Shown piece by piece: positions 8,331 to 16,935 of a stretch of 64,000 bases of DNA. Under the pieces are notes generated by a model. It searched no databases. It was not told where the DNA came from and worked only from the letters and a program-made list of their open reading frames with translations. The position numbers and the translations under genes were made by a program. Position 1 is the first letter of the stretch. Each line of letters opens with the position of its first letter. The stretch covers positions 1 through 64,000 of the forward strand of contig NZ_AUHM01000009.1 in NCBI RefSeq assembly GCF_000423185.1, in the 5' to 3' direction. This DNA comes from Inquilinus limosus DSM 16000. GTDB lineage: Bacteria > Pseudomonadota > Alphaproteobacteria > DSM-16000 > Inquilinaceae.

Positions 8331-9025
8331 CCAAGATGCCAAAAACCGACACCACCCCGCAGACCATCGCCGACCGGATCGCCAGCATCCTGGCCGAGCG
8401 GATCGTGACCGGCGAGCTGCCGCCGGACGCGCCGCTGCGTCAGGACCACGTCGCCCATGAGTTCGGATCGAGCCATGTGCCGGTCCGCGAGGCGTTTCAG
8501 CGCCTACAGGCCCAGGGCCTCGCGGTCAGCGAGCCGCGGCGCGGCATGCGCGTGGCGCCGCTGGACGAGCGGTCGATGCGCGAGGTTGTGGAGATCCGGG
8601 CGGCGCTGGAGGTGCTGGCGCTGCGGCACGCGGCCCGCCGGCTGACGCCGGCGCAGATCGAGCGGATCGCGGAGGCCGTCGCCGCGGGCGACCGGGCGCA
8701 ATCCTTCGCCGAATGGGAGGCGGCCAACCGGACCTTCCATCGCGAGCTGGTGGCCGCCTGCCGCATGCCGCGCCTGCTGGCGATGCTGGAGGAGCTGCAG
8801 CTCGCCAATTCGCGCTTCGCCTTCGCGGCGACCCGGTCGGCGGTGTGGCAGCCGCGCTCGAACCAGGACCACCGCCAGATCCTGGAGGCGCTGCGGCGCG
8901 GAGCCGTCGATCAGGCGGTCGCACTGCTGGGTCGGCACATCCAGACCTTGGAGCGCATCGGCGGCGGTCCCGCCGAGATCCCGGAACCAGCCACAGCCGC
9001 CAGCCGGACGACCGCCCCCCGCTGA
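8327..9025 (+). CDS. bioR: GntR-family biotin regulator BioR
   Basis: A 232-residue FadR-subfamily GntR regulator. The winged helix spans about residues 12-80 (DRIASILAERIVTGELPPDAPLRQ, with recognition helix SSHVPVREAFQRLQAQGL), followed by an all-helical FCD ligand domain. BioR is the alphaproteobacterial repressor of biotin genes. The assignment rests on the divergent bioY-bioB operon and the two BioR-type palindromes in the 111-base gap. ATG 8327 lies within an operator; ATG 8336 is an alternative start that would leave the operator wholly outside the coding region. A Pro/Ala/Thr-rich tail follows the FCD domain. Confidence 0.88.
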   Translation: MTKMPKTDTTPQTIADRIASILAERIVTGELPPDAPLRQDHVAHEFGSSHVPVREAFQRLQAQGLAVSEPRRGMRVAPLDERSMREVVEIRAALEVLALRHAARRLTPAQIERIAEAVAAGDRAQSFAEWEAANRTFHRELVAACRMPRLLAMLEELQLANSRFAFAATRSAVWQPRSNQDHRQILEALRRGAVDQAVALLGRHIQTLERIGGGPAEIPEPATAASRTTAPR

Positions 9026-9032
9026 CGGGCGG

Positions 9033-10049
<1,017 letters not shown>

Positions 10050-10120
10050 GGCCGGACCTTCTGAAAAACCGCGGCAACGACGGAACGGTACCGCCGGGCC
10101 GACGCGAACACCACTTAAAT

Positions 10121-10136
10121 ATAAGGATATCGTTAT
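10121..10136. promoter_or_regulatory. 16-base inverted repeat between bmt-like gene and mbfA
   Basis: ATAAGGATATCGTTAT is an inverted repeat with one mismatched pair. It sits in an AT-rich island of an otherwise GC-rich 208-base divergent gap, 72 bases from the bmt-like start and 122 bases from the mbfA start. It looks like an operator. ArsR-type regulators of methionine/SAH metabolism in proteobacteria use AT-rich palindromes centred on GATATC, so a SahR-like regulator of the bmt-like gene is one guess. An iron-responsive site for mbfA is the other possibility. Confidence 0.45.
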
Positions 10137-10257
10137 GAATTTATATCTCGCCCGCGACGCCGGCCGGCTCGGCCCCGCCGCGCTGCGAGTCGTTCGTCGT
10201 TGCCTTCGCCCGCGCCCGGGATGAGAAGCGAAGCGGAAGCCGGGATGGAGGCGATGA

Positions 10258-11214
10258 ATGAAGGACTTCTCGGAGCTGACGGAGCGCGAGCTGCTGGCGC
10301 TGGCGATCTCGCTGGAGGAGGAGGACGCGCGGATCTACGGCGATTTCGCCGAGGGCCTCGCCGCGGATTTCCCGGCTTCGGCGGCGGTCTTCCGCGGCAT
10401 GGGGCGCGAGGAGGATGGACATCGCCACCGTCTGCTCGACCTCTACAAGGCGCGGTTCGGCGACCACATCCCGCTGATCAACCGCCATGTGGTCCGCGGC
10501 TTCATCCGCCGCAAGCCGGTGTGGCTGTCACGGCCGCTGTCGCTGGACACGGTGCGCAAGCAGGCCGAGGCGATGGAGGCGGAGACGCGGCGCTTCTACG
10601 AGCGCGCCGCCAGCCGCGCCACGGACGCCTCGATCCGCCAGCTGCTGGGCGACCTGGCGGCGGAGGAACGGCGCCATGAGCACGTCGCCGAGCAGCTGGA
10701 GGCCAAGCACGTCCCGGCCAAGGTGCAAGAGCGCGAGGACGAGGACGAGCGGCGCCTGTTCGTGCTTCAGGTCGTGCAGCCGGGCCTGGCCGGGCTGATG
10801 GACGGGTCGGTCTCCACCCTGGCCCCGCTGTTCGCCGCGGCCTTCGCGACGCATGACAGCTTCGACACCTTCCTGGTCGGCCTCGCCGCCTCGGTCGGGG
10901 CCGGCATCAGCATGGGTTTCGCCGAGGCGCTGTCGGACGACGGCAGCCTGACCGGCCGCGGCCGGCCCTGGATGCGCGGGCTGGTCTGCGGCGGCATGAC
11001 CACGCTCGGCGGCCTCGGCCACACCCTGCCCTATCTGATCCCGGAGTTCCGCATCGCCACGGCGGTCGCGGTCGCCGTGGTGGCGGTGGAACTGGCGGCG
11101 ATCTCCTGGGTCCGCCACCGTTTCATGGACACGCCGCTGCTCGCGTCCACCTTCCAGGTCGTGGTCGGCGGATTGCTGGTGTTCCTGACCGGGATCCTGA
11201 TCGGCAGCGCCTAG
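10258..11214 (+). CDS. mbfA: membrane-bound ferritin MbfA (iron exporter)
   Basis: A 318-residue fusion of an N-terminal ferritin-like di-iron domain (about 1-150) with a C-terminal VIT1/CCC1-like membrane domain of about five helices. Iron-ligand motifs are EEEDARIYGDF, GREEDGHRHRLL, EAETRRFYERA and AAEERRHEHVAEQ. The membrane part starts at LFVLQVVQPGLAGLMDGSVSTLAP. In Bradyrhizobium and Agrobacterium MbfA exports iron, protects against peroxide stress and is repressed by Irr. I did not find a clear Irr box in the 208-base upstream gap. GGAGG precedes the ATG. The stop overlaps that of the convergent MttB-family gene. Confidence 0.92.
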   Translation: MKDFSELTERELLALAISLEEEDARIYGDFAEGLAADFPASAAVFRGMGREEDGHRHRLLDLYKARFGDHIPLINRHVVRGFIRRKPVWLSRPLSLDTVRKQAEAMEAETRRFYERAASRATDASIRQLLGDLAAEERRHEHVAEQLEAKHVPAKVQEREDEDERRLFVLQVVQPGLAGLMDGSVSTLAPLFAAAFATHDSFDTFLVGLAASVGAGISMGFAEALSDDGSLTGRGRPWMRGLVCGGMTTLGGLGHTLPYLIPEFRIATAVAVAVVAVELAAISWVRHRFMDTPLLASTFQVVVGGLLVFLTGILIGSA

Positions 11215-12740
11215 TCGCTCGGTGCCCCGCCCTCCTCCTTCCGCTTCGCGACGAAGGCGTCGAGCTCCTCGGCGATGGCGGGGTCGAGCGGCGGCGGCTC
11301 GTATTCCGCGAGAATGCGCTTGTACAGTTGGTGCGCCCTCTGGGTGGCGTCCGGCGCCCCCACCTCCTGCCAGCTCTCGAAGTTGCGCCAATCGGACAGG
11401 ATCGGCGCGTAGAAGGCAGTCTCGTAGCGGGCCAGGGTGTGCTGCGCTCCGAAGAAATGGCCGCCCGGCCCGACCTCGCGGATCGCGTCCAGGCCAAGCG
11501 TGTCGTCGTCGACCACCAGCGGCTTCAGGAACTCGACCATGGTCTGCACCAGCTCGGCATCGACGATCATCTTCTCGAAGCTGGCCCGCAGCCCGCCTTC
11601 GAGCCAGCCGAGGCTGTGCATGATCATGTTGGCGTGGCCCTGCACCGCCGCCCACAGCGACACCATGCTTTCATAGGTCGCCTGCACGTCGACCGCGTTC
11701 GAAGCATTGGTGTTGGAGGACCGGTACGGCAGGCCGTAACGCCGGGCGAGCTGACCGCCGGCCAATGCCGCCTTGGCGTATTCCGGCGTGCCGAAGGCCG
11801 GGGCCCCCGACTTCATGTCGACGTTCGAGGTGAAGCCGCCATACATCACCGGTGCCCCGGGCCTGACCAGCTGGATCAGGGCGATGGTGGCCAGCGCCTC
11901 GGCGTTCTGCTGCGCCAGCGCCCCCGCCAGCGTCGCCGGTGCCATGGCACCGGAGAGGGTGAACGGCGTGACGGTGACGATCTGGCCTGCCTTCGCCATC
12001 TCGATCAGGCCCTCGATCATCGGCCCGTCCAGGCGCAGCGGCGAGGAAGTGTTGACGACGGTGAACAGGCTGGGCTCGCGCTCCAGCTGCTCGCGGCCGA
12101 CGCCGCGGACAATGCGGACGATCTCGATGCCGTCGCGCATCCGCACCCGACCCAGCGCATAGGCGTGAAAAGGCTTGTCGGACAGGGTGACGAAGGCGCG
12201 CAGCGCCTCGAGATGCCGGGTCGCGGGATGCAGATCGACGGGCTCGACCGGATAGCCGCCGAAGATGTGCATCGCATTCAGCGCCTGGCCGAGGCGCAGC
12301 AGGTTGCAGTAGTCGCGGTAGTTTCCGACCCGCCGCCCGCCCTCGATGTCGGAGACGTTGGGGGCGGAGCCGACCGAGGCGAAGACGATCGAGCGGCCGC
12401 CGATCCGGACGTTCCGCTCCGGGTTGCGCGCATGGAAGGTATAGGCCGAGGGCGCCTTCGCCACGGCCCCGAGCACCAGGCCGCGGTCGAAGCGGACGCG
12501 GCGGCTGCCCGGGGTGGTCTCGGCTCCGGCCCGGCGCAGGATCTCGATCGCCTCGTCGTGCAGGAAGTCCATCCCGATCTCTTCCAGGATGGTCAGCGAG
12601 GCGTCGTGGATGCGCTCGATCTGGTCCGGCCGCAGCACCTCGACCGGCGGCATCGGATTCTCGACGAGCTGCCAGGGGAGCTGATGGAGCCCGCCCGCGC
12701 CGTCGCGGCGGCGGCGGGGGGTGGTACGGCTGCGGCTCAT
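11211..12740 (-). CDS. MttB-family quaternary-amine:corrinoid methyltransferase (non-pyrrolysine)
   Basis: A 509-residue member of the trimethylamine methyltransferase (MttB, COG5598) family. The whole frame is open without an internal amber codon, so it belongs to the non-pyrrolysine branch whose characterised members (for example MtgB of Desulfitobacterium) demethylate glycine betaine or related quaternary amines and methylate a cognate corrinoid protein. Family regions include RIHDASLTILEEIGMDFLHDEA, GSAPNVSDIEGGRRVGN, SSNTNASNAVDVQATYESM and SLGWLEGGLRASFEKMIVD. The N terminus has a basic patch, PRRRRDG, at about 8-14. Its likely corrinoid partner and activator are encoded 12-17 kb away. 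The substrate is not determinable here. Confidence 0.88.
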   Translation of the reverse strand: MSRSRTTPRRRRDGAGGLHQLPWQLVENPMPPVEVLRPDQIERIHDASLTILEEIGMDFLHDEAIEILRRAGAETTPGSRRVRFDRGLVLGAVAKAPSAYTFHARNPERNVRIGGRSIVFASVGSAPNVSDIEGGRRVGNYRDYCNLLRLGQALNAMHIFGGYPVEPVDLHPATRHLEALRAFVTLSDKPFHAYALGRVRMRDGIEIVRIVRGVGREQLEREPSLFTVVNTSSPLRLDGPMIEGLIEMAKAGQIVTVTPFTLSGAMAPATLAGALAQQNAEALATIALIQLVRPGAPVMYGGFTSNVDMKSGAPAFGTPEYAKAALAGGQLARRYGLPYRSSNTNASNAVDVQATYESMVSLWAAVQGHANMIMHSLGWLEGGLRASFEKMIVDAELVQTMVEFLKPLVVDDDTLGLDAIREVGPGGHFFGAQHTLARYETAFYAPILSDWRNFESWQEVGAPDATQRAHQLYKRILAEYEPPPLDPAIAEELDAFVAKRKEEGGAPSD

Positions 12741-12930
12741 CCTGACCTCGTCTCGACCTCGGGCGAATCCTCGCGCTCAACCGTGGCACAGCAGGACGAC
12801 CGAAGCGCCGCCCGGATTCGCCGTGCAGCAGCCTCGGCGCGACATGTGACATGAGGCACGACGGCGGCCACAATCCTGCGATAGTATGCGAGCGGATCTC
12901 AATTGCGATCGTATTTTCGTGGAGGATTGA

Positions 12931-14055
12931 ATGCCCCGACTGCTGGAGCCCGGCGATCCCGCGCCGCTCTTCGTGGTCCCGACGCCGCAACGGCCGGATT
13001 TCCGCTTCGACACTGTGGCCGGACGTTACATCGTTCTCAGCTTCTTCGGTTCGGCCGGCGATGCCCAGTCGGCGCGGCTCCTGTCGACGATCGCGGCCGA
13101 GATCGGGCCGTTCAACGACGCCCATGCCGCCTTCTTCGGCGTCAGCCAGGACCGGAACGACGCCCAGCCGGGGCGGCTGCCGACCCGGGTCCCGGGGCTG
13201 CGCCACTTCTACGATTTCGACCGCAAGATCAGCACGACCTACGGCGCCGAACAGCGCAAGGTCAGCTATGTGCTGTCGCCCGGCCTGCGCGTGCTTGCCC
13301 GCTTCCCGATCGAGGACGGGGCCCAGCACGCCAGGATCCTGGCGGAGTTCGTCAGCAAGCTGCCGCCGCTGACCAGGCTGGGCACGGCCACGCCCGGCGC
13401 GCCGGTGCTGCTGGTGCCGTATCTGTTCGAGCCGGAGTTCTGCCGCGCCCTGATCGACTACTACAAGAAGGTCGGCGGCGAGGAGAGCGGCTTCATGCAG
13501 ACCCTGCCGGACGGCCGCACCGCCGCCGCGGTCGACCATGCGCACAAGAAGCGCAAGGATGCGACGATCGAGGACGAGACGCTGCGCCTGGGCATGAAGG
13601 CCCGGATCGAGCGGCGCCTGGTGCCGGAGATCAGGAAGGTCTTCCAGTTCAACGCCACGCGGATCGAACGCTACATCGTCGCCTGCTACGATTCCGGCGA
13701 GGGCGGCTATTTCCGCGCCCATCGCGACAACACGACCAAGGGCACGGCGCATCGCCGCTTCGCCGTAACCATCAACCTGAACGCCGAGGAGTTCGAGGGC
13801 GGCGAGCTGCGTTTCCCGGAATACGACCGCCACAGCTATAAGGCGCCGACCGGCGGCGCGATTGTGTTCTCCTGCTCGCTGCTGCACGAGGCGCTGCCGG
13901 TGACCAAGGGCACGCGCTACTGCACCCTGCCCTTCCTCTATGACGAGGAGGGCGCCAGGATCCGCGAGCAGAACCTGTCCTATTTCGCCGACGAGAAGCT
14001 GCGCGGCGAGCTGGAGCGCAACCTGCTCGGCAAGGAGGCGACGGCCGCCGGCTGA
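12931..14055 (+). CDS. peroxiredoxin-fold / 2-oxoglutarate-Fe(II) oxygenase fusion
   Basis: A 374-residue two-domain protein. Residues 1-150 look like an AhpC/TSA thioredoxin fold (LEPGDPAPLFVVPTPQRPDFRFD, GRYIVLSFFGSAGD) but contain no cysteine at all; the first cysteine in the protein is Cys171. Residues 155-345 form a prolyl-4-hydroxylase-like double-stranded beta helix with iron ligands His264 and Asp266 (FRAHRDNTT) and His319 (SLLHEALPV), and 2-oxoglutarate-binding Arg329 (KGTRY). The oxygenase is probably active, while the first domain would be a non-catalytic module. GGAGG precedes the ATG. The gene is divergent from the MttB-family gene and stands alone. Confidence 0.82.
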   Translation: MPRLLEPGDPAPLFVVPTPQRPDFRFDTVAGRYIVLSFFGSAGDAQSARLLSTIAAEIGPFNDAHAAFFGVSQDRNDAQPGRLPTRVPGLRHFYDFDRKISTTYGAEQRKVSYVLSPGLRVLARFPIEDGAQHARILAEFVSKLPPLTRLGTATPGAPVLLVPYLFEPEFCRALIDYYKKVGGEESGFMQTLPDGRTAAAVDHAHKKRKDATIEDETLRLGMKARIERRLVPEIRKVFQFNATRIERYIVACYDSGEGGYFRAHRDNTTKGTAHRRFAVTINLNAEEFEGGELRFPEYDRHSYKAPTGGAIVFSCSLLHEALPVTKGTRYCTLPFLYDEEGARIREQNLSYFADEKLRGELERNLLGKEATAAG

Positions 14056-14065
14056 GACACCGGAC

Positions 14066-14091
14066 GGATCGGCCGCTTCGGCGGCCGATCC
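14066..14091. terminator. hairpin with TTCG loop between convergent genes
   Basis: GGATCGGCCGC and GCGGCCGATCC form a perfect 11-base stem closed by a TTCG tetraloop, an exceptionally stable RNA hairpin. It lies 10 bases after the oxygenase stop and 75 bases before the subtilase stop. No T-run follows, so it may protect 3' ends rather than terminate by itself. Confidence 0.6.
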
Positions 14092-14166
14092 CGAACGGAC
14101 GGCCACCGCGATCGGCCCGCGGGATCGGGCCTTCGCGACGACAATGAGGCTCTGTGGCCTTGCGCC

Positions 14167-15558
14167 TCATTCGCCCAGGCAGCCCGGCGGGGCCTGCATC
14201 AGCCCGACGCCATAGACCGAGTCACGGCCTGGCGCGCCGAGATCCTGGGCCCGCGCCGCCAGGCCGCGCAGCGCGGCCCTCTCTCCATCCATCGACTGCG
14301 GATCGGCGGCCAGCGCGGCGACCACGAAGGGAACCGCGAAGGATGTGCCGGTGACCAGGCGGGTGCTGCCGGACGCATCGGTCACAGGCACCCGAACCCC
14401 GGGCGCCGCCACGTCGACATAGGCGCCGCGATTGGCCGCCGCATAAACCGCCCGGTGGTGATCGACCGCCGTCACCGCCACCACCTCCGGCAGGGCCGCC
14501 GGATAGGCCGGCGGCGCGCCGGGCCCGTCATTGCCGGCCGCCGCCACCAGCACCAGCCCCGCGCGGGACGATCGGCGGACCGCCTCGGCCAGGATCGCGT
14601 TCTCGCGGCCGGCGAAGCTCAGGGCCACCACCTTCACGCGCTGCGCCACCATCCAGTCGAGGGCGAGGGCCACGGCGACGACGCTGGCCACGTCGCCGTT
14701 CGCGTCGCCGGGCTCGAAGGCGTCGGCGGCACGCAGCCGGGCCCGCGGCAGGAGGGCCGGGGTCCGGCCGCCGCCGGCCAGCAGCGCGGCCACGGCATCG
14801 CCATGGCCATGATCCTCGGGTCCCGAGGACGAGAAATCCGCCGACACCAGCCATCGCCCCAGAGCCCGGCGCATGTCGGGGGACAGCCCGGTGTCGATCA
14901 TGCCGACCGCGACGCCGTCGCTGCACATGGCGAGGTCGTCCCGCCAGCCGATCAAGGATCGGGCGAAGTCGAGCGGCGGCAGCGCCACCGTGCCGGAGGG
15001 CCGGTACAGATGGTGCAGATCCAGCAGCAGGTCGGGGAAGCGCCGCTGCAGCACGGACCGGGCCGTCTCGGGCGTCATGCCGCCCGGAATGCGCAGGCGG
15101 ATCAGCAGCAGGTCCAGCTGCCGCAGCGGCCGCTCGTCGATCGGCCGGAAGCCGATCCGCCGCAGCTCCGGCAGATGCGACCGGGCCGCATCCTCGACCA
15201 CCACGATCTCGTCGGCGACGATGTCGTGACCGCCGTCCTGGCGCGACGGCCGCGATGCCGGCGGACGGCCGGCCGCGTCGTCGCGATCGTCGGCATCGTC
15301 ATCGCGATCATCGTCCGCGCCGCTGTCGTCGTCGCCGTCGTCATCCCCTCCCCCGCCGTCATCGTCCCCGCCGCCATCGTCGTCCCCGCCTCCGTCATCG
15401 CCACCCCCGTCATCGCCGCCGCTGTCGCCGCCGCTGTCGCCGCCGTCGTCATCCGCCCGGGCCGACCAGTCGAAGGCCGGGCCGAGGTCCGGGACCAGGA
15501 GACGCGGCAGCTCCGTCGCCAGCAGGGCCACGGCAACCAGAAACGCGGCGCGGATCAT
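14167..15558 (-). CDS. secreted subtilase (S8) with Asp/Gly-rich segment
   Basis: A 463-residue subtilisin-family serine protease. The triad is Asp222 (GMIDTGLSPD), His252 (DHGHGDAVAALL) and Ser406 (TGTSFAVP), with oxyanion Asn343 (AAGNDGP). An N-terminal hydrophobic segment (5-22) suggests export. Residues 37-95 are almost only Asp, Gly and a few Ser, a low-complexity acidic stretch that could bind calcium. A propeptide-like region (112-200) follows. The ATG overlaps the anti-sigma stop by 4 bases, making it the third gene of a sigma/anti-sigma/protease operon. The open frame upstream is a shadow in the anti-sigma gene. Confidence 0.87.
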   Translation of the reverse strand: MIRAAFLVAVALLATELPRLLVPDLGPAFDWSARADDDGGDSGGDSGGDDGGGDDGGGDDDGGGDDDGGGGDDDGDDDSGADDDRDDDADDRDDAAGRPPASRPSRQDGGHDIVADEIVVVEDAARSHLPELRRIGFRPIDERPLRQLDLLLIRLRIPGGMTPETARSVLQRRFPDLLLDLHHLYRPSGTVALPPLDFARSLIGWRDDLAMCSDGVAVGMIDTGLSPDMRRALGRWLVSADFSSSGPEDHGHGDAVAALLAGGGRTPALLPRARLRAADAFEPGDANGDVASVVAVALALDWMVAQRVKVVALSFAGRENAILAEAVRRSSRAGLVLVAAAGNDGPGAPPAYPAALPEVVAVTAVDHHRAVYAAANRGAYVDVAAPGVRVPVTDASGSTRLVTGTSFAVPFVVAALAADPQSMDGERAALRGLAARAQDLGAPGRDSVYGVGLMQAPPGCLGE

Positions 15559-16202
15559 CGGTCGCCGCCCGGAGCGGCCGGCAGGGTCAGGACCGCCCAG
15601 GCGCCGTCGGCGCCGCGGCAGGCAACGCCATCCTCCGCCGCGGGGGACAGGATGCGGAAGGCACGGCAATGGGCGGGGAAGCCGGGATCCACCGGCCCGA
15701 TGATGCGGATCTGCCGATCGCCCGCCGCCACCGTGCCGCCGTCGGGCCCGGTCTCCAGCGCCTGCAGCAGCGCCGCGGCCGCGGCCTCGTCTGCCGTGTC
15801 CAGTGCCGGACCGCCGGCGGTCCGGACGACGCCCGGCTCGTCGTTGCGGGGGATCATGATGCCGAGGCCGAAGGCGACCACAGCGGCCAGGACGGCGACG
15901 GCCACGCCGCGCCAGCCGGCCAGGCCGAGCCATCGCGCCAGGTCGAAGGCTCGCCCGGCCGGCCGGGTCGCACCCGGCTGCGCCAGGGCCGCGAGCCCGG
16001 GCGGTAGCGGGGCGGCCATCGCCTCGGCATAGGCACCGCGGGCGGCCTGCCCGCCGAGTTGCATCAGCCGGGCGGTCTCCGCCGCCACGGGGTCCTCGCG
16101 CAGGATCGCCTCGACCCGCGCCGCCTCCTCCGCCGGCAGTTCGCCGTCGAGATAGGCGACGATCAGGGCGTCATCCCAGGATTTCGACCGGTCGTCCGCC
16201 AT
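15555..16202 (-). CDS. transmembrane anti-sigma factor
   Basis: A 215-residue predicted inner-membrane anti-sigma factor. The N-terminal cytoplasmic domain (SWDDALIVAYLDGELPAEEAARVEAIL) is typical of anti-sigma domains. It lacks the HxxxCxxC zinc motif, so the ZAS type is unlikely. One membrane helix is at GVAVAVLAAVVAFGLGIMI, followed by a periplasmic part of about 100 residues with two cysteines (AHCRAF, VACRGA) that might form a disulfide. It overlaps the sigma gene by 32 bases and the protease gene by 4. ATG 16202 is used; a GTG immediately before it is an alternative. It would hold the sigma factor inactive until an envelope signal. Confidence 0.82.
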   Translation of the reverse strand: MADDRSKSWDDALIVAYLDGELPAEEAARVEAILREDPVAAETARLMQLGGQAARGAYAEAMAAPLPPGLAALAQPGATRPAGRAFDLARWLGLAGWRGVAVAVLAAVVAFGLGIMIPRNDEPGVVRTAGGPALDTADEAAAAALLQALETGPDGGTVAAGDRQIRIIGPVDPGFPAHCRAFRILSPAAEDGVACRGADGAWAVLTLPAAPGGDR

Positions 16203-16707
16203 CACCTTTCCCCTGTTCTCCTGTACCGTCCAGCGCCCGCCCGAGGGCCAGACGCGCCCGCGCCAGCCGGCTCATCACCGTGCCGATCGGGATCTCCAGG
16301 ATCTCTGCCGCCTCGCGATAAGAGGCCCCGTCGATCGAGACCAGCAGCAGCACGCTGCGCTGGTCCTCCGGCAGCGCGGCGATGGCCCGTTCCACCGTGC
16401 CCAGCGCCAGCCGCGCCTCGCCGGCATGGCCGCGCCCGTCCGGCACCGCCGCGAGGGCTTCGTCGTCCGCCTCGGTGCGCCGCGTCCGGCGCTGGCGCAG
16501 CCGATCGACCCAGGTGGTCTGGACGATCCGGAACAACCAGCTGTCCAGCCTTGTGCCCGGCGTGAACTGATGCGACCGGGCCAGCGCCTTCTCACACGCC
16601 GCCTGCACCAGATCGTCGCCTTCATCCCGCGACCCCGCCAGGCCCCAGGCGAAGCGCCGAAGCCGCGGCAGATGGGCCGCGAGGTTGGACCGAACCTCAT
16701 CCCCCAC
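16171..16707 (-). CDS. ECF-type RNA polymerase sigma factor
   Basis: A 178-residue sigma-70 family ECF factor. Region 2 is visible in LPRLRRFAWGLAGSRDEGDDLVQAACEKAL and LDSWLFRIVQTTWVDRLRQ. Region 4 is visible in ALPEDQRSVLLLVSIDGASYREAAEILEIPIGTVMSRLARARLAL. GTG 16707 is chosen over GTG 16731 because the product then begins VGDEVRSNLAAHLPRL, which matches family N termini, GGGGAAGAG precedes it, and the candidate promoter at 16738-16762 would make the upstream start leaderless. It is co-transcribed with the anti-sigma factor and the subtilase. Confidence 0.9.
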   Translation of the reverse strand: MGDEVRSNLAAHLPRLRRFAWGLAGSRDEGDDLVQAACEKALARSHQFTPGTRLDSWLFRIVQTTWVDRLRQRRTRRTEADDEALAAVPDGRGHAGEARLALGTVERAIAALPEDQRSVLLLVSIDGASYREAAEILEIPIGTVMSRLARARLALGRALDGTGEQGKGDGGRPVEILG

Positions 16708-16737
16708 GCTGTCTCTTCCCCTTCTCGACACCGGAAC

Positions 16738-16762
16738 AACGGCCGGGGCCGGTTCCTATTCC
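16738..16762 (-). promoter_or_regulatory. candidate ECF-type promoter of the sigma operon
   Basis: On the minus strand GGAAT and CGTT are separated by 16 bases. This is one mismatch from the EcfG general-stress consensus GGAAC-N16/17-CGTT and is also compatible with autoregulation by the operon's own ECF factor. It lies 31 bases upstream of the chosen sigma start. Pattern match only. Confidence 0.4.
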
Positions 16763-16935
16763 CCTGCCCCCATCTATGGCGGCAGGCGGACTTTCATCCC
16801 AGGACGCCGTCATGACCCCGACGCCTAACCGGCAGGCCAGGACCGATGTTCCTGCATGGCTTGCCTCTGGCCTTGCCGCCCCGGGCGTCGTTAGCTTCCC
16901 CGCATCGTTCGGCACGACGCGCTTCGGAGACGGCC

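Noticed and set aside
11211-12740. Pyrrolysine-dependent trimethylamine methyltransferase
   Set aside because: There is no in-frame TAG within the gene and no pyl genes are seen, so the trimethylamine enzyme proper is unlikely.
11671-14106. Open frame of 811 codons on the minus strand across the MttB-like and oxygenase genes
   Set aside because: It joins a frame-shifted reading of one gene to an antisense reading of the next; no recognisable domain.
15255-15450. Repetitive (GGD)n-coding stretch as a microsatellite or CRISPR-like array
   Set aside because: It is in frame within the subtilase gene, codes an Asp/Gly tract, and lacks regular repeat-spacer structure.
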